A DNA stretch of 64,000 nucleotides from Pseudomonas fulva (GCF_015680705.1 NZ_JADNYP010000008.1:62001-126000); one strand, 5' to 3'; shown: positions 36,227 to 46,812, counted from the first letter of the stretch. The notes: a model not told the origin generated them from the sequence alone. Numbers and translations are program-made.

Positions 36227-36892
36227 CTAGCCTTCAGACTCCATGCGGTCTATTACCTTCCACAATCGCGAATCCTCGAAATCCGCGACCACCAGGTCGG
36301 CGCCTGCCGCCAGCAGGTCCTGGGGCTGCTGGGTGGTCGCCAGCGCCACGGTGAACACGCCTGCCGCCCGACCAGCGCGCACGCCGGGCAGGGAATCCTC
36401 GAACACCAGTGCCTGCGTGGCGCTGGCTCCGAGCCGCTGCAGCGCGGTGAGGTAAGGCAAGGGGTCGGGCTTGGGACGGGACATGTCCTCGGCCGCCAGG
36501 ACGTGTTCGAAACGCTGGCGCAGGCCCATGGCGCTGAGCATGTGCTCGGCGTTCAGGCGTGGGGCGTTGGTCACCACGCACATGCCGATTCCGCGTCGCT
36601 CGGCATGGGCCAGCAGGCGCAGCAGGCCGGGCAGGGGCTCGAGGCGGGGCGACAGCTGGCGAAACAGGGCTTCCTTGCGTTCGGCCAGCGCCTGGCATTC
36701 GGCGGCGCTGGCCTGGGGAAACAGTGCGGGAAACAGCTGGCGATTGGCGCGGCCACTGATCTGCTCGTTGAACTGCGCCTGGCTCAGCGTGCGTCCGTCA
36801 TGCGCGTGCAGCAGCTGGCGGAAGGCTTGCAGGTGCAGGGTATCGGTATCGGTCATGGTGCCATCGAGGTCGAACAGCAGGGCGCTGAGCAT
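36227..36892 (-). CDS. HAD-superfamily hydrolase, beta-phosphoglucomutase-like
   Basis: A 221-aa HAD hydrolase, subfamily IA. Motif I is FDLDGTMTD with nucleophile D8, motif II is VVTNAP (about 112-117), motif III Lys is in SRPKPDP and motif IV is VFEDSLPGV. The small helical cap after motif I fits the beta-phosphoglucomutase/GS1-type phosphatases. AGGAGACCCG precedes ATG 36892. Substrate unknown. Confidence 0.82.
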   Translation of the reverse strand: MLSALLFDLDGTMTDTDTLHLQAFRQLLHAHDGRTLSQAQFNEQISGRANRQLFPALFPQASAAECQALAERKEALFRQLSPRLEPLPGLLRLLAHAERRGIGMCVVTNAPRLNAEHMLSAMGLRQRFEHVLAAEDMSRPKPDPLPYLTALQRLGASATQALVFEDSLPGVRAGRAAGVFTVALATTQQPQDLLAAGADLVVADFEDSRLWKVIDRMESEG

Positions 36893-37014
36893 CGGGTCTC
36901 CTGGAAAGGGCAAAACCTCAAGCTACCACAGGCCGATGAGGGTTTTTCGTTCTGCCGGTCGTATGCGGCAATGCCTTGGCACTCTTGACGCAGAACCGAT
37001 GCGGGTGTTCAGAT

Positions 37015-37200
37015 GCCGCTCGATCCAGGTGCCCCATGCCGCCGCGCATGGGGTGAAACGGGAAACCGGTACGCTCTTCGAGCCAGTCCGGTGCTGCCCC
37101 CGCAACGGTATGCGAGTGATGCCTTCGACAGACCACTGTGGCCAATTGGCCATGGGAAGGTGATGGTATCGAGCCTCGTGAGCCCGGAGACCGGCCTGGA
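37015..37200 (+). ncRNA. Cobalamin (B12) riboswitch upstream of btuB
   Basis: Conserved core elements occur in order: GGTG...GGGAAACCGGT near 37050-37070, the B12 box GCTGCCCCCGCAACGGT at about 37093-37109, and the terminal GAGCCCGGAGACCGGCC at about 37179-37195. It lies about 105 bp upstream of the TonB receptor start. Binding of adenosylcobalamin would lower expression of the btuB operon. Boundaries are approximate. Confidence 0.92.
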
Positions 37201-37303
37201 GCTTCTATGGCAAACACCTGCGGTGGGCGGGCATGGGCCGGTATTGGCGCGTGCGCGATTCCTGCTCCTGCGTGCTTCTGCGAAAGTCACTTTCGAGAAG
37301 AGC

Positions 37304-39262
37304 ATGATTGCTGTGATTCGTTCCTCACGTTTCTCCCTCACGGCCCGAACCTTGTCCCTGGGCTGCCTGTTCAGCCCGCTGGCGCTGGCTGAAAACGATG
37401 CTCTGACGCTTGACCAGCAGATTGTCTCGGCGCCGTCCGTGGAATCCACCACGGTGGCCGCGATGGCCCAGTACGGCAGCAAGGTGGAGCTGGTCAGCCG
37501 CGAGCAGATCGAGCGTGCCGGGCCAGGCGCCGATATCAGCCGAGTGATGCAGATGTTCATCCCCGGTTTCTACATCGCGCCGAAGAATGGCCCGTTCGAC
37601 TACGGCACCTATTCGCTGCTGGGTGGACGCAACGACGATACCTTGGTCCTGCTCGATGGCGTGCGGCTGAACAATCGTCTCTACGGTGGCTTGTACCTGG
37701 ATACCTTGCCGGCCAGCGCAGTGGAGCGCATCGAAGTGCTCAAGGGTGGCCAGAGCCTGCTGTTCGGCACCCAGGCCGTGTCGGGCGTGATCAATATCGT
37801 GACGCGCAGCCCGCAAAGCCGCCAGGCCTCGGGGCAGATCGACCTGGGGCTGGATAGCGTCGGCGGCAATGCGTCAGCGGCACGGATCGAGCGGGTCCTT
37901 GCCAATGGCTTCGGCGACCTGGGCCTGCTGGCCTACGTCAGCCACGATGTCTCCGATGGCTATCAGCCATTTCGCAACCGCGACCTTGCCGGCAACGTCA
38001 GCGACAGGCAGCGAGGCTATGAAGTGAGCACTTTCGGTGGCAAGGCGATCCAGGCCTTCGGCGATGATGCGCGCCTCGAGCTGTTCTACCAGTATGCGGA
38101 CGCCAACCTGGACTTCGCCCGGCCCGTCAACAACCGCAAGACCATGAACGATCGTGTGCAGCAGATCGCCACGGCCACCTTCGAGCAGCGTATCGACGAG
38201 CGCCTGAGCTACTTCCTCAAAGGGCACGTCAACGATTGGGATACACGTTATACCCGGATCGACAATCGCGCCGGTGGCGGCCGGAAGGTAGTCAACCATG
38301 AAGACTACTGGGGCTTCACCGACTGGGGCCTGCAAGCCGAAGGCAAGGCCGAGTTCGATGGCGGGCATGTGCTGGTGTTGGGCGCTGACAGCCAGTGGTT
38401 CAAAGGGCAGGATGACGTGCTGGTGATCGACGACAACAAGGCCCAGGCCCATGCCCTGTACGTGCAACTGCGTCCGCGGATCGCCGCCTTGCCGGCCTGG
38501 CACCCGAGCATCGGCGTACGCCATGAAGCGATGAGCGGAGGTAACGGCGCCACGGTGGGCATGCTGACTTCGCTCTACGACCTGAGCGACGACTGGCAAT
38601 TGCGCGGCCAGTACGGTACGGCCTACAAACTGCCCAACGCCGAGCAGCTGTTCGTCAACGAGCCTGGCGAGGAGATCGGCAACCGCGATCTCAAGCCCGA
38701 GAAAAGCCGGAACGCCGAAATCGGGCTGGATTATCACGGACGGCTGTTCGCCCGTGAATCGAGCGTCAGTGTCACGCTGTTCAAGCGCAAGATCACCGAC
38801 CTGATCACGCTCGATGGCGCGCAATGGGTGAACGGACAAGGGCGTGTGCAAGTGCGCGGCTTCGAAGCCGATGCGAGGATCGAGCTCAACGATCGATGGA
38901 GCCTGCAGGCAGACATGACACGCAATCTGAGCGAGTCGCGCAGCGGGGCGACGCTCAACGACGTGCCAGGCTTCTTCGCCCGTTCGCGGATCGGCTACGA
39001 GTCCGCGGATCGTACCTGGGGGGCAGGCGGCGCCATTCGCTACATCGGCGACGTGGTCAGCTCCAGGGGCGTGGACTACGGTCATTACTCGGTGGTCGAT
39101 GCCGATGTCTACGGCTACCTCGACAAGGCCAGCCAGCATCGCGTGGGCCTGTTGCTGGAGAACCTGTTCGACCGTGATTACGTGACCAGTCGAGCAAGCA
39201 ACGTCGACAACCTTGGCCGGCCGTTCACCGCCGAGCTGCGTTATACCTACGTTTTCCAATGA
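37304..39262 (+). CDS. btuB: TonB-dependent vitamin B12 receptor
   Basis: A 652-aa outer-membrane receptor. Signal peptide about 1-26 (ending ALA|EN), a TonB-box-like ALTLDQQIV, plug domain (about 45-160, SLLGGRNDDTLVLLDGVRLN; GQSLLFGTQAVSGVINIVT) and a 22-strand beta-barrel ending in aromatic YTYVFQ. Specificity for cobalamin is inferred from the riboswitch and downstream btuF. ATG 37304 directly precedes the signal peptide; the in-frame open region upstream is the riboswitch, not protein. The stop overlaps the next start (ATGA). Confidence 0.9.
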   Translation: MIAVIRSSRFSLTARTLSLGCLFSPLALAENDALTLDQQIVSAPSVESTTVAAMAQYGSKVELVSREQIERAGPGADISRVMQMFIPGFYIAPKNGPFDYGTYSLLGGRNDDTLVLLDGVRLNNRLYGGLYLDTLPASAVERIEVLKGGQSLLFGTQAVSGVINIVTRSPQSRQASGQIDLGLDSVGGNASAARIERVLANGFGDLGLLAYVSHDVSDGYQPFRNRDLAGNVSDRQRGYEVSTFGGKAIQAFGDDARLELFYQYADANLDFARPVNNRKTMNDRVQQIATATFEQRIDERLSYFLKGHVNDWDTRYTRIDNRAGGGRKVVNHEDYWGFTDWGLQAEGKAEFDGGHVLVLGADSQWFKGQDDVLVIDDNKAQAHALYVQLRPRIAALPAWHPSIGVRHEAMSGGNGATVGMLTSLYDLSDDWQLRGQYGTAYKLPNAEQLFVNEPGEEIGNRDLKPEKSRNAEIGLDYHGRLFARESSVSVTLFKRKITDLITLDGAQWVNGQGRVQVRGFEADARIELNDRWSLQADMTRNLSESRSGATLNDVPGFFARSRIGYESADRTWGAGGAIRYIGDVVSSRGVDYGHYSVVDADVYGYLDKASQHRVGLLLENLFDRDYVTSRASNVDNLGRPFTAELRYTYVFQ

Positions 39263-40005
39263 GCGCGAGCATGGGCTACCACCGTGTACTGTTCGTCGGG
39301 CCTGGCCTGGGCCGCGGTTCGGGCGGCCAGGCCTTTGCCGCACAGATCCGCCAACTGCGTGGCGACCACGCAGGCCAGGACATCATCGATACCCTCGAGA
39401 GCTTCGACGAGCTGTGGGCTGCCCTGCGCGACGCGTTCGCGCAGGGGGTGGAGCGCCTGCTGGTGGTGGACCTGGAACCAACCTGCGATGCGGCCTACCT
39501 CGACTGGCTGCGTGACGAGCTGGGTTGCCTGGCCCGGGCGCATGCCGGCCAGCCGCGAGTCTGGATCACCGCCCAGGCCCTTGGGCGGCGTGGACTGGAT
39601 GCGCGCATGGCCTGTGCCAGCATCGAGGAGCATGCCCGGCACCTGCCTTGCGAAGAGGTCAGCACGGTCGCCAGCGATCCCGGCTGGACACAGGTGCCTG
39701 CGCACGCCCGGCACGTGTTTCTGTGCACCGGCCCGCGCTGCGTCAGGCGTGGCGCCTTGCCTCTCTGGAAAAACCTGCGCCGGCAGCTGCTGGAGCGCCA
39801 GCTGATCGAGACGCCCGAGGGTGTATTGCTGACGCGCACTGGCTGCCAGTTCCCTTGCAATCTGGGGCCGGTGCTGACGGTTCATCCGGATGGTTGCTGG
39901 TATCGGTTGCGTGATGCGCAGGAGGTGCAACAGCTGGTGGTGACGCACCTGCAAGGCGGGGTGATCGCCACGGACTTGCTGATCGCAGAAGGCCGGCGCC
40001 CATGA
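39259..40005 (+). CDS. Thioredoxin-like [2Fe-2S] protein in the B12-uptake operon
   Basis: A 248-aa protein. Its C-terminal half (about 150-235) is a thioredoxin-like 2Fe-2S ferredoxin: C156-x4-C161 and C196-x3-C200 with GPRCVRRGAL and VHPDGCWY. The N-terminal half (about 5-130) has the alternation seen in CbiX/sirohydrochlorin-chelatase-like domains but without a clear catalytic His pair, so that reading is tentative. It is translationally coupled to both btuB and btuF. A role in cobalamin or corrinoid handling, possibly reductive, is inferred from context. Confidence 0.72.
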   Translation: MSASMGYHRVLFVGPGLGRGSGGQAFAAQIRQLRGDHAGQDIIDTLESFDELWAALRDAFAQGVERLLVVDLEPTCDAAYLDWLRDELGCLARAHAGQPRVWITAQALGRRGLDARMACASIEEHARHLPCEEVSTVASDPGWTQVPAHARHVFLCTGPRCVRRGALPLWKNLRRQLLERQLIETPEGVLLTRTGCQFPCNLGPVLTVHPDGCWYRLRDAQEVQQLVVTHLQGGVIATDLLIAEGRRP

Positions 40006-40937
40006 GCAAGTCCTGGCTGCTGTCGCTGGCCTTGCTCTGTGGCACGTCGGCGCTGGCCGACAGCTACCGCAACTGTGACCAGGATTGGCGACGCCCCGAT
40101 GCGCCGCCTCAGCGCATTGTCGCCCTCAACCAGCATGCGGCCGACCTGCTGCTGGCCCTGGAGGTGGGACCAGCGCTGGTCGCTGTCGCCTATCTGGACG
40201 ATAACGCTGCCGCCTACCACCAGGGCCGCTATCGCGGCGTGCCGGTCATCGCACGTGAATACCCTTCCAGCGAAGTGCTGTATGCACAAGATCCAGACCT
40301 GGTGGTCGGTGGGTTCGCCTCGGCATTCGGCCCGGGGATCACCTCCAGAAACCGCCTGGCTGAAAATGGTATTGCCTCTTACCTGCTCGAGTCGGCCTGC
40401 GCTGGCCATTCACTGGATTATTTCGGCCTCGTGCGACGCGACCTGAGCACCCTCGGTGAAGTCCTCGGCAAGCAGGAGCGCGCCCGCGCACTCATCGAGG
40501 CGATGGATGCCGACCTGGCGCGCGCCAGGTCGACCGCACCGGCAGGTACGCCTTTGTCGGTCTTCTATCTCGATGGCGAGGTCCATGGGCTGAACAGCGA
40601 GGGTGGACGAGGTTTCGTCAGCGCACTGCTGCTTGCCGCGGGCGCGCGCAACGTGTTCGCCGGGCTCGATCAGTACCGTGTCACCGTCAGTCCCGAGACC
40701 TTGCTGGGCGCTGATCCTGATGTGATCGTGCTGGCCGACGCGGTCTGGTCGCCAGCCAGTCGCAAACGCCGATTGCTGGCTCACGACCCTGTGCTCTCGA
40801 CCCTCAGGGCGGTACGCGAGAACCGCATGATCGACATTCCTTTCACGCAATTGATGCCTACCCCGGCCAGCGGCCGGGTGGCGCTCGGGCTGGCAACCAG
40901 GATCAGCGCCCTGCGGGGCCTGGAGCCGGCGCGCTGA
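40002..40937 (+). CDS. btuF: Periplasmic cobalamin-binding protein
   Basis: A 311-aa precursor (signal peptide cleaved after residue 19, ALA|DS) of the cobalamin/siderophore class III binding proteins: PQRIVALNQHAADLLLALEVGPALVAVAYLDD (about 36-67), two lobes linked by one helix and a C-terminal PTPASGRVALGL. It overlaps the preceding gene by ATGA and belongs to the riboswitch-controlled operon. No btuC/btuD permease or ATPase follows, so these must lie elsewhere. Confidence 0.85.
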   Translation: MSKSWLLSLALLCGTSALADSYRNCDQDWRRPDAPPQRIVALNQHAADLLLALEVGPALVAVAYLDDNAAAYHQGRYRGVPVIAREYPSSEVLYAQDPDLVVGGFASAFGPGITSRNRLAENGIASYLLESACAGHSLDYFGLVRRDLSTLGEVLGKQERARALIEAMDADLARARSTAPAGTPLSVFYLDGEVHGLNSEGGRGFVSALLLAAGARNVFAGLDQYRVTVSPETLLGADPDVIVLADAVWSPASRKRRLLAHDPVLSTLRAVRENRMIDIPFTQLMPTPASGRVALGLATRISALRGLEPAR

Positions 40938-41035
40938 ACGGATGCCCGACAGACAGTGGACCGGGCAGGCTCGCCTTGGACGCGCCGTTTCGCTGCCTGC
41001 CTGGCCAAAGGGCTGGTCAGTGTTGGCAAAAAAGA

Positions 41036-41047
41036 GTACAAATGTGC
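41036..41047 (+). promoter_or_regulatory. LexA2 operator of the SOS mutagenesis cassette
   Basis: GTAC-AAAT-GTGC within the wider dyad GAGTACAAATGTGCTC (41034-41049), ending 3 bp before the lexA2 start codon. It matches the P. putida LexA2 box GTAC-N4-GTGC, distinct from the LexA1 (CTGT-N8-ACAG) site, so LexA2 represses its own operon. It overlaps the ribosome-binding region. Confidence 0.85.
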
Positions 41048-41050
41048 TCC

Positions 41051-41659
41051 ATGGACATTCTGACCCCCAAACGCCAGGCGATCCTCGCGTTCATTCGCGA
41101 ACGAATCGCCGACCATGGCCAGCCACCGAGCCTGGCCGACATCGCCGAGCGCTTCGGCTTCGCCTCGCGCAGCGTGGCGCGCAAGCACATCACCGCCCTG
41201 TGCCAAGGCGGCTTCATCGAGGTCACGCCGAACCAGGCACGCGGCATCCGCCTGGCCGAGCCCCTGCGCCGGCCCGAACTTCTCGAATTGCCGGTACTGG
41301 GCCGGGTGGCGGCGGGTGCGCCGATCGGGCCGGACCTGGACATCCACGAGCAACTGATGCTCGATCCCGCGCTGTTCCGCCAGACGCCCGACTACCTGCT
41401 CAAGGTGCACGGGGATTCGATGATCGGCGACGGCATCTGCGATGGCGACCTGGTCGGCATCCGCCAGCAGGGCGAGGCGCGCGACGGGCAGATCATCGTC
41501 GCCCGGCTCGATGGCGAAGTGACCATCAAGCGCCTGCAGCGGGTCCCCGGCGGCTACCGCTTGCTGGCACGCAACCCGGCCTATGCGCCCATCGAGGTCG
41601 GGCCGCAGCGCGACTTCGTCATCGAGGGGGTCTATTGCGGCCTGCTGAGGCGCGAATGA
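41051..41659 (+). CDS. lexA2: LexA2 SOS repressor
   Basis: A 202-aa LexA: winged helix about 1-68 and S24-like autopeptidase about 80-200. Cleavage site A88-G89 (RVAAGAP), catalytic S123 in HGDSM and K160 in VTIKRL. First gene of lexA2-imuA-imuB-dnaE2, an SOS cassette described in P. putida and other proteobacteria. ATG 41051 gives the family start; the upstream in-frame extension covers the operator. Its stop overlaps imuA (ATGA). Confidence 0.93.
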   Translation: MDILTPKRQAILAFIRERIADHGQPPSLADIAERFGFASRSVARKHITALCQGGFIEVTPNQARGIRLAEPLRRPELLELPVLGRVAAGAPIGPDLDIHEQLMLDPALFRQTPDYLLKVHGDSMIGDGICDGDLVGIRQQGEARDGQIIVARLDGEVTIKRLQRVPGGYRLLARNPAYAPIEVGPQRDFVIEGVYCGLLRRE

Positions 41660-42279
41660 GCGGGGCGGCCGTCGACCTGGAAGGGCTGCTGGGCCAGCGC
41701 AAGGTCTGGCGTGGCCGCCAGGTACAGGCGCGCCAGTCTGGCTTGCAGCCGACCGGGCACCAGCAACTGGACGAACGCCTGCCCGAGGGCGGCTGGCCGG
41801 CAGCGGCCCTGACCGAACTGTTGCTGGCCAGCCCCGGCTGCGGTGAACTGCAACTGCTCTGGCCAAGCCTGGCACGCCTGACCGGTGAAGGTGGGCGAGT
41901 GGTGCTGGTGGCGCCGCCTTTCATCCCCTACGCGCCGGCCTGGCAGGCGGCGGGCCTGGATTTGCGCTGGCTGGTGCAGGTCCGGGCCGAGCCGGCCGAA
42001 GCCTTGTGGGCTGCCGAGCAATGCCTGCGCTCGGGCAGTTGCGCGGCGGTGCTGTGCTGGCCGCAACGTGTCGACGACCGTGCCTTGCGTCGGCTGCAGG
42101 TGGCCGCCGAGACCGGCCAGGCACTGGCGTTCGCCTGCCGGCCGCAGGAAGCGGCGCACAACCCGTCGCCTGCCGCCCTGCGGATCGCCATCGACAGCCG
42201 CCCGGCCCAATGGCGCGTGCTCAAGTGCCGTGGCGGTCTGGTTCCCGGCGTGCCCATCGCCAGCCGCCTGGAGCATTGA
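41656..42279 (+). CDS. imuA: ImuA, SulA/RecA-like translesion synthesis accessory protein
   Basis: A 207-aa protein of the ImuA (formerly SulA2-like) family with a degenerate RecA-like core: PTGHQQLDERLPEGGWPAAALTELLLASPGCGELQLL at about 31-67. It lacks a Walker A of a working ATPase. Family role: scaffold/helper that works with ImuB and DnaE2 in SOS-induced lesion bypass. The downstream imuB start is 6 bp after the stop. Confidence 0.9.
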   Translation: MSGAAVDLEGLLGQRKVWRGRQVQARQSGLQPTGHQQLDERLPEGGWPAAALTELLLASPGCGELQLLWPSLARLTGEGGRVVLVAPPFIPYAPAWQAAGLDLRWLVQVRAEPAEALWAAEQCLRSGSCAAVLCWPQRVDDRALRRLQVAAETGQALAFACRPQEAAHNPSPAALRIAIDSRPAQWRVLKCRGGLVPGVPIASRLEH

Positions 42280-42285
42280 TGAGCC

Positions 42286-43704
42286 ATGCTCTGGGCCTGC
42301 ATTCTCCTGCCGCAGTTGGCGATGGATACCCTCCTGCGCGACCGGGAAGACACCGAATCGCCTCTGGTCCTGCTCGGCGGGCCGAGCCAGCGGCGCATGC
42401 TACGCTCGGTCAATGCCGCCGCCGCGCGTCTTGGCCTGCGTGCCGGACAGACCCTCAATGCCGCGCGAGCCCTGGTCGAGGACTTCACCTGCCTCGAGGC
42501 TGACCCGGCACGCATCGAGCAGACCGAGCGCCTGCTGGCGGCCTGGGCCTATCGCTTCAGCGCTCAGGTCAGCCTGCACTATCCTCGGGCCTTGCTGCTG
42601 GAGGTCGGCTCCAGTTTCAAGCTGTTCGGGCCGTGGCCGGTATTCGAGGCGCGCCTGCGCCAGGAGCTGGGCGAACTCGGCCTGCGCCACCGGATCGTGC
42701 TGGCGAGCAACCCGGTGGCGGCACGCATGCTCGCCAATGGGCATGACGGCCTGGCGCTCGAGGATGCCGAGCTGACCCGGGCGGCCCTGGCGCGTCTGCC
42801 AATCGATCGCGTCGGGCTGCCGGTCGAGGCGGCCGAGGCCTTCGCACGCATGGGGCTGCGCCAGCTCGACCAGGTCCTGGCGCTGCCACGCGATGCCTTG
42901 GCCCGGCGTTTCGATGCTGCCGTGCAGCTGCATCTGGACCAGCTGCTCGGCTTGCGCAGCCTGGGCCTGGCGTTCTACCAGCCACCGGATCGCTTCGAGG
43001 CGCGGCTGGAACTCAACTTCGATGTCGAATCGCACCAGGCGCTGCTGTTTCCCCTGCGCCGTCTGGTCGGCGACCTGTCGCTGTTCCTGGCGGGCCGTGA
43101 TTGCGGGGTGCAGCGCTTCAGCCTGCACCTGGAACATGCCGAGTCGCCGGATACCGTGCTGCAGGTGGGCCTGCTTGCCGCCGAGCGCGAGGCCGGCATG
43201 CTCTTCGAGCTGGCACGCGGGCGCCTCGAGCCGCTGCAGATCCCGGCACCGGTACGCAACCTGCGTCTGCTGGCCGAAGACCTGCCTGCCTTCGTGCCCC
43301 AGCACCAGGCATTGTTCGACGCCCGTTCGCGCCAGGCGCAGTCCTGGGAGCAGCTGCGCGAACGGCTGCGTGCACGGCTCGGTGACGAAGCGGTCAAGGG
43401 CCTGCAGGCGCTGGCGGACCATCGGCCCGAACAGGCCTGGCAAGTCGCTGCCGAAGGCGCCGGCAGTGACCTGCGGGTGACACCGGGTAGTCGTCCCGGC
43501 TGGCTGCTGTCCACGCCGCAGCCGCTCGCGCCTGGCAGCTTGCAGCTGCTGGGCCAGGCCGAGCGCGTCGAGTCGGGCTGGTGGGATGGCGGCGACGTGC
43601 GTCGCGACTACTATCGGGTCGAGACCCGCGATGGCCTGCGTGGCTGGGTCTACCAGGATCTCGACCAGCCCGGTCCGCTGTGGCTGCAGGGCTGGTTCGC
43701 ATGA
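42286..43704 (+). CDS. imuB: ImuB, inactive Y-family polymerase
   Basis: A 472-aa Y-family-polymerase-like protein. The acidic catalytic residues of true Y polymerases are not seen in the N-terminal [19 protein letters not shown] or [10 protein letters not shown] regions, as expected for the catalytically dead ImuB, which recruits DnaE2 to the sliding clamp. The thumb/little-finger region runs to about 330 and the C-terminus is the ImuB-specific extension. The stop overlaps dnaE2 (ATGA). Confidence 0.9.
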   Translation: MLWACILLPQLAMDTLLRDREDTESPLVLLGGPSQRRMLRSVNAAAARLGLRAGQTLNAARALVEDFTCLEADPARIEQTERLLAAWAYRFSAQVSLHYPRALLLEVGSSFKLFGPWPVFEARLRQELGELGLRHRIVLASNPVAARMLANGHDGLALEDAELTRAALARLPIDRVGLPVEAAEAFARMGLRQLDQVLALPRDALARRFDAAVQLHLDQLLGLRSLGLAFYQPPDRFEARLELNFDVESHQALLFPLRRLVGDLSLFLAGRDCGVQRFSLHLEHAESPDTVLQVGLLAAEREAGMLFELARGRLEPLQIPAPVRNLRLLAEDLPAFVPQHQALFDARSRQAQSWEQLRERLRARLGDEAVKGLQALADHRPEQAWQVAAEGAGSDLRVTPGSRPGWLLSTPQPLAPGSLQLLGQAERVESGWWDGGDVRRDYYRVETRDGLRGWVYQDLDQPGPLWLQGWFA

Positions 43705-46700
43705 GCGGGCAGGTCTACGCCGAGCTGCACTGCCTGTCGAACTTCAGCTTCCAGCGCGGCGCCTCGAGTGCCACCGAGCTGTTCCGGCGCGCCAAGGCCG
43801 AAGGCTACCAGGCCCTGGCGATCACCGACGAATGTACCCTGGCCGGTATCGTCCGGGCCTGGCAGGCCGCGCGCGAACACCAGTTGCCGCTGATCGTCGG
43901 CAGCGAAATGCGGATACACGACGGGCCTCGGCTGGTGCTATTGGTCGAGAACCTGGTCGGCTACCAGAACCTCTGCGCGCTGATCACCCAGGCCCGGCGA
44001 CGCAGCGAGAAGGGCAGCTATCGGCTGCTGGCCAGCGACCTGGAAGGCCGCAGCGAAGGCCTGCTGGCGTTGTGGGTCCAGCAGGAGTCCGACGGGCTCG
44101 TCCAGGCCGGCTGGCTCAAGCGCCTGTTCAGCGAGCGGCTGTGGCTGGCCGTGCACCTGCACCGTGGCAGTGACGATGCGGCTCGCCTGGCCCGCCTGCT
44201 GGCGCTGGCGGGTGAGGCACGCATACCTGCCGTGGCCTGCGGCGATGTGCACATGCACATCCGCGGGCGTCGTGCGTTGCAGGACTGCATGACCGCCATT
44301 CGTGAACACTGCAGCGTGGCCGAGGCCGGCCGCTACCTGTTCCCCAACGGCGAGCGTCATTTGCGTTCGTTCGAACAACTGGCCGAGCTGTATCCCGTCG
44401 AGCTGCTGGCCGAGACCCTGGTGATCGCCGCGCGCTGTCGCTTCGACCTGGACCAGCTGGAATATCACTACCCGCGCGAACTGGTCCCGCAGGCGCATAC
44501 GCCGGCCAGCTGGCTGCGCGAGTTGTGCCAGCGACGCCTGCCAGTACGCTGGCCGGCCGGTCCTGGCCAGCAAGTGCTCGAACTGCTGGAAAAGGAGCTG
44601 GCACTGATCGAGGAGCTGCGCTACGAAAACTACTTCCTCACCGTGCACGACATCGTCGATTTCGCCCGTCGCCAGGGCATTCTGTGTCAGGGGCGCGGCT
44701 CGGCGGCCAACTCGGTGGTGTGCTTCGTGCTGGGCATCACCGAACTCGACCCGACCGAGCACCGCCTGTTGTTCGAGCGTTTCCTCTCGCGCGAGCGCAA
44801 CGAGCCGCCGGACATCGATGTGGACTTCGAGCACGAGCGGCGCGAGGAGGTGATCCAGTACGTGTTCCAGCGCTATGGCCGGCACCGCGCGGCGCTCACC
44901 GCGGTGGTCAATACCTACCACGCCGCCGGCGCGGTGCGCGACGTGGCGCGGGTCCTGGGGCTGCCTGGCGAGCAGATCGACGCCCTGGCCAAGTGCTGCG
45001 GCCGCTGGAGCGACCGGATCCCCGATGCGCCGCGGCTGCTCGAGGCCGGCTTCGACCCCGACAGCCCCTACCTGCGGCGCATCCTGGTGCTGGCCGGCGA
45101 GCTGATCGGGTTTCCGCGGCACCTGTCGCAGCATCCGGGAGGTTTCGTCATCTCCCAGCAGCCGCTCGACCAGCTCGTGCCGGTGGAAAATGCCGCGATG
45201 CCGGAGCGCACGGTGATCCAGTGGGACAAGGACGATCTCGACCTGGTCGGCCTGCTCAAGGTCGATGTGCTGGCCTTGGGCATTCTCAGTGCCCTGCGTC
45301 GCTGCTTCGACCTGGTCCGGCGCCATCGTGGCCGACACCTGACTCTGGCGAGCATACCGGGCGGGGACCCAGCCACCTACGCGATGATCGGCCGTGCCGA
45401 GACCATGGGCGTGTTCCAGATCGAGTCGCGCGCGCAGATGGCCATGCTGCCACGGCTCAAGCCCAAGAAATTCTATGACCTGGTGATCGAGGTGGCCATC
45501 GTGCGACCGGGGCCGATCCAGGGCGACATGGTCCACCCGTACCTGCGACGGCGCCTGGGCCAAGAGCCGGTCAGCTATCCGTCGCCAGCCCTGGAAGCGG
45601 TCTTCAAGAGAACCCTGGGCGTGCCGCTGTTCCAGGAGCAGGTCATGGAGCTGGCCATGGTCGCGGCCGACTACAGTCCGGGCGAAGCCGACCAGCTACG
45701 CCGCAGCATGGCGGCCTGGAAGCGTCACGGTGGGCTCGAGCCGCACCGGCTCCGGTTGATCGAAGGCATGCTGCGCAACGGCTACGACCAGGCGTTCGCC
45801 GAGCGCATCTTCGAGCAGATCAAGGGCTTTGGCAGCTACGGATTCCCCGAGTCCCATGCTGCCAGCTTCGCCCTGCTGTGCTATGCCAGCAGCTGGCTCA
45901 AGTGTCATGAGCCGGCGATCTTCACCTGCGCCCTGATCAACAGCTGGCCGATGGGCTTCTACAGCCCGGACCAGCTGCTGCAGGAGGCCCGGCGCCAGGG
46001 CATCGAGGTGCGGCCGGTGGATGTCTGTCACAGCGAATGGGATTGCAGCCTGGAGCCGCTGCCAGGCGGCGCGCTGGCGATTCGCATGGGCCTGCGGCTG
46101 ATCCGCGGCCTGGCCGAGTCCGATGCCCGGCGCCTGGAGCAGGCCAGGCTACGGCGCCCGTGGCGTGACATCGACGACCTGTGCCTGCGCGCCGGCCTGG
46201 GCAGCCGCGCCAGAGCCTGCCTGGCCGACGCCGGCGCCTTGCGCGCCCTGGCGAGCGACCGCCACCAGGCACGCTGGCAAGTGGCGGCCGTGCAACCACA
46301 ACTGCCACTGTTCGCGACGCTCGAACCGACGGCCGAAAGCCCGGTACAACTGCCAGCGCCAACCGTGGCCCAAGACCTGTTCGCCGACTATGCCACGCTA
46401 GGCACGACCCTGGGACCTCATCCGCTGACCCTCCTGCGCCCACGCCTGCGCGCGCTGGGCTGTCGCAGCTCGGCGGAGCTTGCCGAAGTAGGGCAGGGCG
46501 ACGCCATCGCCGTGGCCGGCCTGGTGGTGGGCCGGCAACGACCACAGACCGCTAGTGGCGTGACCTTCGTCACCCTGGAGGACGAGTTCGGCATGCTCAA
46601 CGTGATGGTCTGGCGCGAACTGGCCGAGCGGCAGCGGCGGGTGCTGGTCGGGGCACGGTTGATGAAGGTCAGCGGCCGGCTGGAGGAGGCAAGTGGCGTC

Positions 46701-46781
46701 CGCCACCTGATTGCCCGGCGGTTGGAAGATATCAGCCCGTTGTTGCAGGGGTTGGATGTGCGGAGTCGGGATTTTCACTGA
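43701..46781 (+). CDS. dnaE2: Error-prone DNA polymerase DnaE2
   Basis: A 1026-aa C-family polymerase. PHP domain at the N-terminus ([23 protein letters not shown]), polymerase palm with [17 protein letters not shown] and [19 protein letters not shown] (about 369-393), and a C-terminal OB-fold ([34 protein letters not shown]) near 930-975. Full length for the DnaE2 family. It performs translesion and mutagenic synthesis after DNA damage. ATG 43701 lies in ATGA overlap with imuB. Confidence 0.94.
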   Translation: MSGQVYAELHCLSNFSFQRGASSATELFRRAKAEGYQALAITDECTLAGIVRAWQAAREHQLPLIVGSEMRIHDGPRLVLLVENLVGYQNLCALITQARRRSEKGSYRLLASDLEGRSEGLLALWVQQESDGLVQAGWLKRLFSERLWLAVHLHRGSDDAARLARLLALAGEARIPAVACGDVHMHIRGRRALQDCMTAIREHCSVAEAGRYLFPNGERHLRSFEQLAELYPVELLAETLVIAARCRFDLDQLEYHYPRELVPQAHTPASWLRELCQRRLPVRWPAGPGQQVLELLEKELALIEELRYENYFLTVHDIVDFARRQGILCQGRGSAANSVVCFVLGITELDPTEHRLLFERFLSRERNEPPDIDVDFEHERREEVIQYVFQRYGRHRAALTAVVNTYHAAGAVRDVARVLGLPGEQIDALAKCCGRWSDRIPDAPRLLEAGFDPDSPYLRRILVLAGELIGFPRHLSQHPGGFVISQQPLDQLVPVENAAMPERTVIQWDKDDLDLVGLLKVDVLALGILSALRRCFDLVRRHRGRHLTLASIPGGDPATYAMIGRAETMGVFQIESRAQMAMLPRLKPKKFYDLVIEVAIVRPGPIQGDMVHPYLRRRLGQEPVSYPSPALEAVFKRTLGVPLFQEQVMELAMVAADYSPGEADQLRRSMAAWKRHGGLEPHRLRLIEGMLRNGYDQAFAERIFEQIKGFGSYGFPESHAASFALLCYASSWLKCHEPAIFTCALINSWPMGFYSPDQLLQEARRQGIEVRPVDVCHSEWDCSLEPLPGGALAIRMGLRLIRGLAESDARRLEQARLRRPWRDIDDLCLRAGLGSRARACLADAGALRALASDRHQARWQVAAVQPQLPLFATLEPTAESPVQLPAPTVAQDLFADYATLGTTLGPHPLTLLRPRLRALGCRSSAELAEVGQGDAIAVAGLVVGRQRPQTASGVTFVTLEDEFGMLNVMVWRELAERQRRVLVGARLMKVSGRLEEASGVRHLIARRLEDISPLLQGLDVRSRDFH

Positions 46782-46790
46782 GCCGATCTT

Positions 46791-46812
46791 TCAAGCCTGC
46801 CGGCTCTTGAAG
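46791..46812 (+). terminator. Weak hairpin after dnaE2
   Basis: TTCAAG and CTTGAA arms with a 10-nt interval begin 10 bp after the dnaE2 stop codon. No T-run follows, so this is a tentative terminator. Confidence 0.3.

Noticed and set aside
40938..41050. LexA1-type box (CTGT-N8-ACAG) at the SOS cassette
   Set aside because: The site present has the GTAC-N4-GTGC form of LexA2; no CTGT-N8-ACAG was found.
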